From: an uncultured bacterium
Lineage (GTDB): Bacteria; Myxococcota_A; Polyangia; Polyangiales; Houyiibacteriaceae
DNA: 64,000 nucleotides
Direction: 5' to 3'
Assembly: GCA_938024995.1 (NCBI GenBank)
Contig: CALJDU010000043.1
Location: 1 to 64,000 of the forward strand
Each line of letters opens with the position of its first letter. The stretch's first letter is position 1. Positions 42,421-51,366 of the stretch are shown in pieces. The translations under genes were made by a program, and so were the position numbers. The notes below the pieces were generated by a model. It was not told where the DNA came from and made no database searches. It was given only the letters and a program-made list of their open reading frames with translations.

Positions 42421-42985
42421 GGCAGAACCAAGAACGACCAAGCCAACTCGATCGCAAACGAACACCCACGTCCAAAGGCGAACACAAACGGACCGCGCGA
42501 CCCTCTCCCAACAAAGCAGCGCGTGAAGCACTCGAGCGGAGAACCCTCGTCGAACGCGGAGGATGGGCGGGTGGGGTCAGAAGCTTCCTCGCGAAGCGTG
42601 CGCAACGCGACGGAAGCTGGCGCGCCCCATCTGCCATCCGCAGCATGCGCTCACAAACGAACACCCGAGCCAACTCGATCGCAAACGAACACCCACGTCC
42701 AAAAGCGAACATAAACGGAACGCGCTCCCCAAGAAACAAAAGCAGCGCGTGAACCATTCAAGCGGCGAACTCTCCTTGAACGCGGAGGATGGGCGGGTGG
42801 GGTCAGAAGAACGCTGAAGAGAAACTCACGCGGCGCGCTCGCGTTCTGGCGCGCCCCATCTGCCATCCGCAGCATGAGCAGAACCAAGAACGAACACGGC
42901 TCCCGCTCACGAACGAACACCCTCGTCCAAAAGCAAACACGAACGAAGACGCGATCACGAACGAACGATCACGAAGAACGAGCGG
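42421..42985. repeat. Tandem array of about 227-bp structured units
   Basis: Two full units and a partial third fill the otherwise gene-free 42293-42992. Shared blocks recur at intervals of 226-229 bp: AACGAACACCCACGTCC (42468/42685 areas), AACGCGGAGGATGGGCGGG (42553 and 42779), and GCGCCCCATCTGCCATCC (from about 42622 and 42851). Between the last two blocks each unit has its own hairpin: AGCTTCC/GGAAGCT in unit 1 and AGAACGC/GCGTTCT in unit 2. No frame is convincing on either strand, and the region separates the PLP-enzyme and PEGA genes. Confidence 0.8.
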
Positions 42986-42992
42986 CGACCCT

Positions 42993-44003
42993 CTATCGCA
43001 TCCAGCGCGGGATGGAGGGGGCCATCCGCAGAAGCGGCTTCATGTCGGCAGAGCTGAGCGTTTGAAGAAACATCGCCGGCGCGCGACGCGCGAGCAGCGC
43101 CGCGAAGGCCTTGCTCGTATACGTCGGATCCAGCTGAAGCCCTTGCTCCGCCGCCGCGGCGAGCGCCGCCTCGCTTGCGCGCGTACGATGACCGTACCCG
43201 TTTCCATATTGCGAACCGTCGATCTCGATCAGGTTCAGCGCGTCACGCTCCACCCGCGGGAACGTCCGCGAACCGCGCTGCAGCACCTCGAGTGAACCGC
43301 GCACGAGCCGCTTCACGATCGCCATGTTGGCCGCGACGCGTGGGGTCGCGCGGATCCCGATCACCCGCGTCGTCAAGCCCGCCGCCGCCAGCCCCACCGC
43401 GAGCCCCGCGACCGTCGCGCCCGAACCGATCGCCAGATAGATCGCCGACGGCTCTTCGCATTCGCCCGCGTTGATCTGATCGGCAAGCTCGAGGCCCGCC
43501 GACACGTAGCCGAGCGTCCCGATCGACGTCGACCCACCGTGACCAAAGAAGTAGCCCGGGCGCCCTCTCAACCGGAGCCGCGCCTGCGTCGCCGCGACGA
43601 CCGCCGGAACCAGCAACGGGGTGCGCGCGAAGTGCAGCACCGCGCCCACCGCGAGGTCCGCGCGCGCGTTTTCGATCACGTGGGCGTTGAGCGGCTGCGG
43701 GACCATCACGCCGTGGACTTCGAAACCCGCGCGCCCTCCGTGCACCGCGGTCGCCAAGACATGGTGCGACCCGTAGGCGCCGGTCGTGACCACGCTCCGC
43801 TTCCCAAAGTGCCGCGCTTGCCCGAGCAGGTACTCCAGTTTGCGGACCTTGTTGCCGCCGTAGATCGGCGACGTCAGATCGTCGCGCTTCACCGTGACCG
43901 TCACGCCGTCGAACGTAAAGTGCTCGACCGGCGTCACCCGGTCGACCAGCTGGATCCGCGGGAGCTCGAGACCGAAGCGCGCGAACGCGTCGACTCCGCT
44001 CAC
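42993..44003 (-). CDS. PLP-dependent D-cysteine desulfhydrase / ACC deaminase-like enzyme
   Basis: A 336-residue fold-type II PLP enzyme. It has the family opening (PRIQLVDRVTPVEHF), the PLP-lysine block VKRDDLTSPIYGGNKVRKLEYLLG (Lys in GGNKVRK), the substrate-binding TTGAYGSHHVLATAV, and the phosphate-binding IGSGATVAGLAVG. Relatives cleave D-cysteine to pyruvate, H2S and ammonia, or deaminate 1-aminocyclopropane-1-carboxylate; the residues seen do not decide between them. Its ATG overlaps the stop of the mscS-like gene by 4 nt, so it is the last gene of the ion-transport operon, an unusual place for this enzyme. Confidence 0.86.
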   Translation of the reverse strand: MSGVDAFARFGLELPRIQLVDRVTPVEHFTFDGVTVTVKRDDLTSPIYGGNKVRKLEYLLGQARHFGKRSVVTTGAYGSHHVLATAVHGGRAGFEVHGVMVPQPLNAHVIENARADLAVGAVLHFARTPLLVPAVVAATQARLRLRGRPGYFFGHGGSTSIGTLGYVSAGLELADQINAGECEEPSAIYLAIGSGATVAGLAVGLAAAGLTTRVIGIRATPRVAANMAIVKRLVRGSLEVLQRGSRTFPRVERDALNLIEIDGSQYGNGYGHRTRASEAALAAAAEQGLQLDPTYTSKAFAALLARRAPAMFLQTLSSADMKPLLRMAPSIPRWMR

Positions 44004-45322
44004 GCCTCTCCGTTCGCGACATCACGGGTCGCTGGCGGCTCAGCGACCGCGATCCGGGCGAGCGCGAGATCCCGCTTCGCGAGCTTGATCATCTCCATCG
44101 CTCGCTCGTGCAGCTCGCCCTCGAAGCGCGGACCAAAGCCCACGTCGAGCAGCTCCGCGCGAACGTTCCAGAAGACCGGATCGTCTGGGTCCTGGAGCAC
44201 GTCCACCGACCCCGATGGAGCGACCCACGGAGACGCGAGCGTCGCGTCGCGAAGCATCTCGCGGATCCCCAGCCACGTCGCGCTCTCCCGAACCTCCTCC
44301 CGATCATCTTCTTCGATGCGCAGGCGGACCTCGATCTCGCGCTTACCTTTCCGGCCGGTCACGACCGGTGCCTGCAAAATCTCATGGTTCGGGACCGCGA
44401 CGCGGTGACCGCGGCTATCACGGATCCAGGTCGCGCGAGGGCCTACGCGCTCTACCGTGCCGACGAAGTCCGCGCCCGAAACCCAGGTCCCTGGGAGCAC
44501 GCGACGCTCCACGGTGATGACGAGCCACGCGAGGACGTCGCGGATGAGGTACCAAGAAGAGAACCCGATCGCGACGGCAGCGGCGACCAACATCCAGGTC
44601 AACGCCGGCGCCATCGACCGCGGCAAGACCCGAGCGACGAACGCGATCGCGAACATCACCGCGAGCACGCGCATCGCCACGTGAGCGTACGTCAGGAGCG
44701 ACGGAATCACGCCGCGCTCAGGCAGCCGATCGCGCGCCATCCGCGTCACCGCGCTGAGCGCCATCACCAAGAAGAGCAAGAGCAGCGGGTTCCACGGCGA
44801 GCCGTGACCTGGGAGCCCGGGGAGGAACTCGCCCACCCCATCCACCGTGCTGTCGATCCGCTCGCCAAGATCCGGTACGGGGAGCTCGGCCGGGAGCTCG
44901 GTCGGGAGCCCCGACTGCGCGCGAAGGGTCGGCGAGACCTCCTGGGGCGCCGCTTCCTGCACCACGACGATCGCGTCCGCCGGCAGCGAATCGGGATCGA
45001 TGATCAACGGCTCATCGGGGACCGCTTCTGCTTGTTGCGTCTCGACGACGATCGGCGCCGCGACCTCCGGCGTAGGCGGCGCGAGCAGCTCGTTCGGGAG
45101 CTCGGCGCTCACCTCGCCAAACTCCGGGTCGAGATCGTCGGCGTACTCGTTGACGGCGGTCTCGTCCGTGATCGCGACGTCGTCGAGGATCTCTTCAACC
45201 TCGTCGGGCGCGAGCAAATCCTCGACGACCTCGAAGGGCTCGGCGTCCTGCGCATTCGCAGCGACCGTAAAGAGCGTCACCACAAACAGCGCGCTCAGGA
45301 GAATCGTTGCGCGCGCGCTCAT
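44000..45322 (-). CDS. MscS-family mechanosensitive channel
   Basis: A 440-residue inner-membrane channel expected to open under hypo-osmotic stress. A signal peptide (ending near VAANA) leads a periplasmic region rich in Asp, Glu, Pro and Val (about 22-150). Three membrane helices follow (LLLLFLVMALSAVTRMA, MRVLAVMFAIAFVARVLP, ALTWMLVAAAVAIGFSSWYLIRDVLAWLVI), then the MscS beta domain (VSGADFVGTVERVGPRATWIRDSRGHRVAVPNHEIL) and the alpha/beta C-terminal domain. Its ATG overlaps the stop of the giant antiporter gene (ATGA) and its stop overlaps the PLP-enzyme start, so it is fully embedded in the operon. Confidence 0.9.
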   Translation of the reverse strand: MSARATILLSALFVVTLFTVAANAQDAEPFEVVEDLLAPDEVEEILDDVAITDETAVNEYADDLDPEFGEVSAELPNELLAPPTPEVAAPIVVETQQAEAVPDEPLIIDPDSLPADAIVVVQEAAPQEVSPTLRAQSGLPTELPAELPVPDLGERIDSTVDGVGEFLPGLPGHGSPWNPLLLLFLVMALSAVTRMARDRLPERGVIPSLLTYAHVAMRVLAVMFAIAFVARVLPRSMAPALTWMLVAAAVAIGFSSWYLIRDVLAWLVITVERRVLPGTWVSGADFVGTVERVGPRATWIRDSRGHRVAVPNHEILQAPVVTGRKGKREIEVRLRIEEDDREEVRESATWLGIREMLRDATLASPWVAPSGSVDVLQDPDDPVFWNVRAELLDVGFGPRFEGELHERAMEMIKLAKRDLALARIAVAEPPATRDVANGEA

Positions 45323-48300
45323 AGCCAACCTCGCTCGCGGATCATCCGCCCAATACCACCGCGGAGGTGCACCGGGATCGTGTAGACGCCCTCGTCGTGA
45401 CGAAGGAGCCCGAGGTGCGCGAGACGCGCGAGGTCGGCCCGCGCGACGGTCTCGTTGACGCGGAAGAGGCTCGCGTAGGTCGGGTGATCGATCCAGCCCT
45501 GCCGCGCCACGACGAAGAGCTGAAGGGCGAACTCTTCAGGGAGACGCGCGAGCGCGCGATGCGACTTCCCATGGACGCTCCCGACGTGAACGAGCTCTTC
45601 TCGTTCGATCCGTCGAATCGACGCGAGCCACAACCGCAACGCGTCGCGCACCAAGCCACCTGTGGCCGCGTGAAGCTCGTCGAAGTACTGGTCGAGCGGG
45701 CGCCGGATCCGCTCCGCGCTCTTCACCAAGGCGCCCTCGATCCTTGACGCTGGCGCGTCCGCGCCGAAGACGAAGCCGTAACCGCTGAGGCGGTGCCGAT
45801 CCATCACCGCTTCGCGCAGCTCGTCGACGTTGAGCGGGGCCAAGCGAACGTGCTCAGGGAACGCGGCCCGGAGCGGCGCGACGTTGGCCGCGTAAGCGAA
45901 GAAGACGTCGCTCGCGTGCATCAGCCAGGCGCGCTTGCCGTCGTCATCGAGGACCGCGCGAACGAAGCGACGAAGCGGCGCGAAGCCCCCCGGGCTCGCC
46001 GACGTGAGGAAGTGAAGCCCGCTGACAACGACGAGCTGCGCGTCCTTGATGTTCGCGACCTCCTCCTCGACCTCGGCGACGCTGAGCGGTCGGTCGAAGG
46101 TCATGCGCCGCACTTGCTTGAACCGCGCGCCGCGAACGACCGCGCTCGCCACCGCGGCTTTTCCGACGCCGTCGGTTCCGATAATCGCGACCGAGCGCAG
46201 GCGACCATCTGGGGTTCGCGCCAAGGTCTTCCGCGCACGCTCAATCACGGCCTCTCGACCGCGAAGCACATCACCCGCTTCCATGCTGTCCGCGGAGAAG
46301 AGCCGACGATAGACCACTGGGAGCTTCGCGGAAGGGACCGGAACATCGAAGTTCTCAGGGACGAGCTCGCCGCCTTGCTCGTTGACCTCGGGGAGGCCCA
46401 AGAAGCGCTGAAGGCGGTCGAGGCGCTCTTCTCCGACCACCGACGAGAGCACCGCGCCGAGCTCACCGGCGAGGTCACGAAGGACGCTCGGGATGGACTC
46501 AGCGCGCGCCAAGAGGCGACGACGAGAAGCGCTTCGGCGAAGCTCCTCGAGACGCGCGCGCGAGATGTCGCCGTCGACGAGCTGACCACGTAACTGCTCG
46601 AGGTCACCGACCACCGCGTCACGGATCGAGGTCCCGAGCTCCTGAGGCCACTCGGCCGACTCGCTGACGAGCGCGGTGACCATCGCACGGCTTCGCTCCA
46701 GCTGACCCGCGACCATCTCACGGAGCACCTCACGCGTCTCGTCCGGGATCACGTCGTCCTCCATGAGGTCGACCTCGCTCGTGACGAGCTCCACGTTGAA
46801 CGCGATCAAGCGCTCGAGCTCCCGGAGCGTGTTCGCGAGCGGCAAGACCTTCTCGGACATCGCGCGGGTCTGCTCAAAGAGGCGCGGCGCCACCCGCGTC
46901 TCGATATGCTCAGTGACGATGGTCCGGAAGGGAACCTCGATCTGCTGGATGGCGTCGGGCAAGCGAAGCTCTCCGCGCGAGAGGCGACCCGCGAGAACAT
47001 CGTACTGCGCCGTAAGCGAGCTGGACGCGCGGGAGAGCGCGTCAATCAACGGCGCGAGCTTGTCGTCCTCGACCAGCTCTTGATGCAGGTCGAGAACAAC
47101 CCGGCCGGCGTCACCGGCGGTCTTCTCGGTGACCTCCGTGATCTGGCGAAGCGCGAGCGCGAGTTCATCGCCGCGATCGGCTTGGTCGACCTCTGACTCG
47201 ATCTGCGCGAGCGCTTCACCGAGCGCTTCGTCCACCCGCTTCGCTTGATCGGCGGCGCGCCGCTGGACCTCGCGCTCGAGGCGCGTGACGTGCTCCTCCA
47301 GCGCGTCCTTGATGTGCGCCTCGAGCCCGACCAGCTCGAGCTCCATCGCGAGGAGGCTGTAGCCCGCGGCGCCGTTCTTGCGGAGCGACGCGAGGTTCTC
47401 CGTGAGGCGATCGATCGCGCGGATGCGCTCGTCGAAGACCTTGCTGCTGCGGCGAGAACGCGCGGGCAGATCCAGCGTGCTGATGATCGGAAGCTCCGCT
47501 TTCATGTCGCGGACACCCGAGCCGATGATGCGCGCCGTTCGCGCCAACCCGTCCCGCTCAATCTCGCGAACCTCAGACTCCGCGAAGCGCAGCTCGTGGT
47601 CGACGTCTTTCCGGATCTCGTCGAGGCGCGCGGAGAGCGGGAGCTCTACCTGCTCTTCCTCGGGCAGCGTCGCGTTGCTCGCGATGTTGCGCGCGATCTC
47701 GTGCGCGAGCTCGTCGTAGCCACGGACGATCCCGTCGAACATGCTCCGGGTGCGCGAGGCGAGGTGACCGTCCGCTTGGACGAAGAGCGCCGCGAGACCT
47801 TCCAGGCGAGCCGGCACCTGGCCGCTGATGTGGAAGCGGCCGAGCCCGCGAAAGTCGATCTCGCGGTCGGGCAGATCGCCGCCGAAGAGCCGTCGCGTGC
47901 TGCGGCGAACGCGGAGCCAATCCCGGCGAACGCTCAAACCGAAGCGCTCGTCCTCCGGATGAATGAAGGAGCGCGGATCGTACGGCGCGTTGAGCTGCTC
48001 GGGCATCGTAGCGACCACGTCATCGAGCGCCTCGACCACTTCGTCGGGCGACCACGCGCGCTGCGCGATCCGTGCAGAGCGCCCCAAGACCAAACCGCGC
48101 CAGTGCTCCGCGAGCTCGGCTTGCTCTGCGTGAAGCATGACCGCGAGGGCCTCCGCGTCGCCCGTCCGGGCTTGCACCGTGAGGCGGCGATGGTGACGCA
48201 AGAACTGACGACGGAGGTCGCGAACGTAGGACTGCGCGTCCTCTCGGAAGTCGGCGAGCGGTCCGGCGGCCACTTGGTTCACGATGCGCTGAAGGTCGCG

Positions 48301-49824
48301 TTCCAGATCGCGCACACGTCGCGCGACGGGAGCGGGCATCCCAGAGAGCGGAGGTCCAAAGGCTTGCACCGCGTCGACCGCGTCCGGCCATGGCGAGAGC
48401 TCCTCCTCGACGACCTCGCCGTCCTCTTCGTCGTGCTCGTGTTCCTGGTGCTCGTCGTCGTGGCCGATCTCGCCGGCCCAGCCGAGACCCACCTTGAGCA
48501 TCACGGGGCCGAGGAGCTCGTTGAGCGCGACGCCACCGATGAGCAGCGTCTCGAGCTGTCGGCCCACGTCGCCAAACTTGGCGCCGACCACCGCGGCGAG
48601 CGTGATCGCGACGCCGGCCTGCGACACGAAACCCAACCACCCATGCTTCTTCGTGTTCGGATCGGCCGCGCCGATCGTGGCGCCGAAGTAGACGCCGACC
48701 CAGATCGCCACGATGCGCACGAGCACCAGCGCGACCGCGTACTGCCAAACCTGCGCCACCGTATCGAGGTGGAGCTTGGCACCCGCGAGCGTAAAGAAGA
48801 CGACGTAGACCGGCAGGCTAAGACGCTCGACAGAGTGAATGAGCGTGTCGCCTTCCCGGCTGAAATTGCTGACCGTGAACCCCGCCGCGAGGAAGAGGAG
48901 CACCGGATCGAGGTGGAGCGCGGTCGCGGAGTAGCTCGCGGTGTAAACGACGCCGACGATGAAGAGGAGCAGCTCTTTGCCGACGAAGCGAAGGTAAAGC
49001 GCCATCGCCCCGCCGAGGGCCACGCCGGCCACGATCGATCCACCGATGTGGGTCGCGAGATACGAGCCCAGGCTGCCCTCGATCGCCGCGATCCCGAGCT
49101 TCTCGCCTGCGAGCACCGAGAAGATCGCGAAGCAGATCACGACCACGACGTCCTTCAGCACGACGGTCGAGAGCACCGTGCGTGACATCGGACCGCTCGC
49201 GCCGGTCCCGTTGATGACCGCGATGGTGGCCGCAGGAGAGGTCGCGAACGCGATCGACGCGATGCAGAGCCCAAGCGGGATCGCCGCGGCGCCTGCTTCT
49301 TCGAGCCCGGGCATCGTCAACGACGGGACCGCGCCACAGATCAGCCACACCAACCCGGTGATCGCCGCGAGGACCGTGACCAGCTGCACAAAGAGGATCC
49401 CGAGGATCGCGCGCAGACCACGGCGCAAGCTCTCGAGCTTCAGCTCGCCGCCGGCGGTGATCGCGATCAGCGCGACGGCCAAGGTGTCGAGCAAGCTTAG
49501 CTGCCCGATCACGCTCTCGTTGAGGATGCCTTCATCAAAGGGTGCGGGCGCGCCGCTGCCGACCATGTGCGCGACCGACGGTCCGAAAACCAGGCCCGCG
49601 ATCAAGTAGCCGGTGATGTGCGGCAGCTTGATCACGTCGACGAGCGAGCCGATCGTGTAGCTCGCCAAGATCACGAACCCGAGCGCCAGCATCGCGGTCG
49701 GATCGACGATGTGATGAATCGCGTTCCCGTGGAAGAGAACGACGAGCCCCGTCAGCACCGCCACGATCGTGATCTGGCTGAGCGTTTGTCCGCCCGCCCG
49801 GGCGCCGTGTCCGTGACCGCTCAT
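45319..49824 (-). CDS. Cation/proton antiporter fused to a long helical region and a P-loop NTPase-like module
   Basis: A 1501-residue protein. After MSGHGHG, residues about 15-445 form a 12-13-helix CPA2/Kef-type antiporter (GSLVDVIKLPHITGYLIAGLVFGP, FATSPAATIAVINGTG, VVLKDVVVVICFAIF). A His/Asp/Glu-rich loop (about 450-472, GHDDEHQEHEHDEEDGE) follows. Residues about 480-1170 are mostly helical and charged, probably coiled coil. About 1175-1501 has a P-loop-like IIGTDGVGKAA (GK at about 1220, followed by Ala rather than Ser/Thr), a VVVSGLHF strand and a C-terminal winged-helix-like end. The start ATG immediately follows the trkH stop (TAGATG). I know no standard family with this architecture. 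Confidence 0.82.
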   Translation of the reverse strand: MSGHGHGARAGGQTLSQITIVAVLTGLVVLFHGNAIHHIVDPTAMLALGFVILASYTIGSLVDVIKLPHITGYLIAGLVFGPSVAHMVGSGAPAPFDEGILNESVIGQLSLLDTLAVALIAITAGGELKLESLRRGLRAILGILFVQLVTVLAAITGLVWLICGAVPSLTMPGLEEAGAAAIPLGLCIASIAFATSPAATIAVINGTGASGPMSRTVLSTVVLKDVVVVICFAIFSVLAGEKLGIAAIEGSLGSYLATHIGGSIVAGVALGGAMALYLRFVGKELLLFIVGVVYTASYSATALHLDPVLLFLAAGFTVSNFSREGDTLIHSVERLSLPVYVVFFTLAGAKLHLDTVAQVWQYAVALVLVRIVAIWVGVYFGATIGAADPNTKKHGWLGFVSQAGVAITLAAVVGAKFGDVGRQLETLLIGGVALNELLGPVMLKVGLGWAGEIGHDDEHQEHEHDEEDGEVVEEELSPWPDAVDAVQAFGPPLSGMPAPVARRVRDLERDLQRIVNQVAAGPLADFREDAQSYVRDLRRQFLRHHRRLTVQARTGDAEALAVMLHAEQAELAEHWRGLVLGRSARIAQRAWSPDEVVEALDDVVATMPEQLNAPYDPRSFIHPEDERFGLSVRRDWLRVRRSTRRLFGGDLPDREIDFRGLGRFHISGQVPARLEGLAALFVQADGHLASRTRSMFDGIVRGYDELAHEIARNIASNATLPEEEQVELPLSARLDEIRKDVDHELRFAESEVREIERDGLARTARIIGSGVRDMKAELPIISTLDLPARSRRSSKVFDERIRAIDRLTENLASLRKNGAAGYSLLAMELELVGLEAHIKDALEEHVTRLEREVQRRAADQAKRVDEALGEALAQIESEVDQADRGDELALALRQITEVTEKTAGDAGRVVLDLHQELVEDDKLAPLIDALSRASSSLTAQYDVLAGRLSRGELRLPDAIQQIEVPFRTIVTEHIETRVAPRLFEQTRAMSEKVLPLANTLRELERLIAFNVELVTSEVDLMEDDVIPDETREVLREMVAGQLERSRAMVTALVSESAEWPQELGTSIRDAVVGDLEQLRGQLVDGDISRARLEELRRSASRRRLLARAESIPSVLRDLAGELGAVLSSVVGEERLDRLQRFLGLPEVNEQGGELVPENFDVPVPSAKLPVVYRRLFSADSMEAGDVLRGREAVIERARKTLARTPDGRLRSVAIIGTDGVGKAAVASAVVRGARFKQVRRMTFDRPLSVAEVEEEVANIKDAQLVVVSGLHFLTSASPGGFAPLRRFVRAVLDDDGKRAWLMHASDVFFAYAANVAPLRAAFPEHVRLAPLNVDELREAVMDRHRLSGYGFVFGADAPASRIEGALVKSAERIRRPLDQYFDELHAATGGLVRDALRLWLASIRRIEREELVHVGSVHGKSHRALARLPEEFALQLFVVARQGWIDHPTYASLFRVNETVARADLARLAHLGLLRHDEGVYTIPVHLRGGIGRMIRERGWL

Positions 49825-51366
49825 CTATCGTCGCCAAAAATCCGGCACCAAGAGCGCCAGCAAAGTGAAGAACTCAAGCCGCCCAAGCAACATCACGAGG
49901 ACGAAGAAGAGCTTGCTCGCGGAAGAATACGCCGCGAAGTTGTCAGCGCCCTCATGGAAAGGGGCGGGACCCATATTCGAGAGGCACGTGAGGATCGCGC
50001 CGAACGAAGCTTGCACCGACTGACCCTCGATCGCGGAGATCAAGAGGACACCGATCGCGAAGGTGCCCATGTAGATGACGAAGAACGCGGTCACGTCGCG
50101 CAGGACGCTACCCGCGATGACGTGGCGACCGAGCCGCACGATCTGAACCACGTTGGGCTGAAAGGATCGCCGGATCTGCGCCCAGCTCTGCTGCGCCATC
50201 AAGACCACGCGTTCGATCTTGATGCCGCCCGCGGTCGAGCCGGAGCACCCGCCCACGAACATGAGGAAGAGCAACACCGAGAACGCGATCGATCCGAAGA
50301 GCGTGTAGTCATCGGTTCCGTAACCGGTCGAGCTGATGGTGGTCGCGGTGACGAAGAGCGCGTTGCGGAAGGAGACCTCGAGGTGGCCGTGGCGGGGCAG
50401 GTTGAGGAACGTGAGCGCGGCGACGCTGCCCGCGACCAGCACGACGAAGACGCGGAACTCCGTGGAGCGAAAAATGTGGGTCGGGTTCTGTGTTCGCAAC
50501 GCCGCATAGTAGAGCCCGTAGTTCACGCTCCCGATGAGCATGAAGATGGCGATGACGTACTCGAAGGCGGGGTTTTGGAACGCCGCGACAGACGCGTCAC
50601 GCGTCGAGAAGCCGCCCGTCGACATGGTCGTGAGCGCGTGACAGAGCGCTTCGAAGACCTCCATCCCGAGAACGCTGAGCAAAACGAACTCGACGATCGT
50701 GAACAGGAGGTAGGCCTTCCACAGCGTAAAGCCGGTCTCGGCGATGCGCGGCGTCAGCCCCTCTGCTTGAGCGCCAGGCACCTCGCCCTTGAACATCTTC
50801 TTCGCGCCGGAGCCGACGTTTGGAAAGACCGCGACGAAGAGGACCACGATCCCCATTCCACCAAGCCACTGCAGGACCGAGCGCCATAAAAGAAGCGGAC
50901 GGCTCAGGCGCGCCTCGATGTCGGTGATGATGGTCGCGCCCGTCGTGGTCAGACCCGAGACCGACTCAAAGAAGGAGTCCGCGGGTTGAAGACCGGCGCC
51001 CAAGATAAAGGGCAAGCCACCGAAGATGCCCGCCGCGACCCAGATCGAGCTGACCGAGAGGAGCGCTTCACGTCGCGTGACCGTGCGACCCGTTGTGTAG
51101 CGCTTGCCGTAGCGGTAGGTGACGTAGCCAAAGAGGCCTGTGATCGTCCCGGAGAGGAGCAACGGGATCACCCCGCCTGGAGGGACCCGGGTCGAAGGCG
51201 CGAGGTAGTCCCACACGCCGCCGATCAACGCGCACAAGACGAGCGCCGCGGCGAAGCCGGTCATGACCGCGCCGGTTGGTTGGGCGACGCCCCGAAAGTC
51301 ACGGAGCCGACGGGTCGGGGCGCGTCGCGCGCTCCTACCCTCGAGACGCGCTTGCCGAGCGCTCAC
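49825..51366 (-). CDS. trkH: TrkH-type potassium uptake channel subunit
   Basis: A 513-residue inner-membrane K+ (or Na+) translocating subunit with the fourfold M1-P-M2 plan. The four filter loops are visible: VSGLTTTGATIIT, ALTTMSTGGFST, ATTISSTGYGTDD and LSNMGPAPF, each with the required glycine. It ends EFFTLLALLVPDFWRR, as TrkH proteins do. Its ATG overlaps the trkA stop by 4 nt, and its own TAG abuts the start of the antiporter fusion. It would work with TrkA in regulated K+ uptake. Confidence 0.93.
   Translation of the reverse strand: MSARQARLEGRSARRAPTRRLRDFRGVAQPTGAVMTGFAAALVLCALIGGVWDYLAPSTRVPPGGVIPLLLSGTITGLFGYVTYRYGKRYTTGRTVTRREALLSVSSIWVAAGIFGGLPFILGAGLQPADSFFESVSGLTTTGATIITDIEARLSRPLLLWRSVLQWLGGMGIVVLFVAVFPNVGSGAKKMFKGEVPGAQAEGLTPRIAETGFTLWKAYLLFTIVEFVLLSVLGMEVFEALCHALTTMSTGGFSTRDASVAAFQNPAFEYVIAIFMLIGSVNYGLYYAALRTQNPTHIFRSTEFRVFVVLVAGSVAALTFLNLPRHGHLEVSFRNALFVTATTISSTGYGTDDYTLFGSIAFSVLLFLMFVGGCSGSTAGGIKIERVVLMAQQSWAQIRRSFQPNVVQIVRLGRHVIAGSVLRDVTAFFVIYMGTFAIGVLLISAIEGQSVQASFGAILTCLSNMGPAPFHEGADNFAAYSSASKLFFVLVMLLGRLEFFTLLALLVPDFWRR

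Noticed and set aside
42332..42920. Open frames on both strands in the tandem-repeat region
   Set aside because: They repeat the array sequence in several frames at once, lack ribosome-binding sites and have unnatural composition; the units are better explained as non-coding structure.
42421..42985. CRISPR-like array
   Set aside because: The repeat unit is about 227 bp with near-identical interiors and no short constant repeat with unique spacers; no cas genes are nearby.
47245..49185. 646-codon plus-strand open frame inside the antiporter fusion gene
   Set aside because: High GC makes antisense frames stay open; the minus strand encodes recognisable transmembrane and helical domains in one frame.
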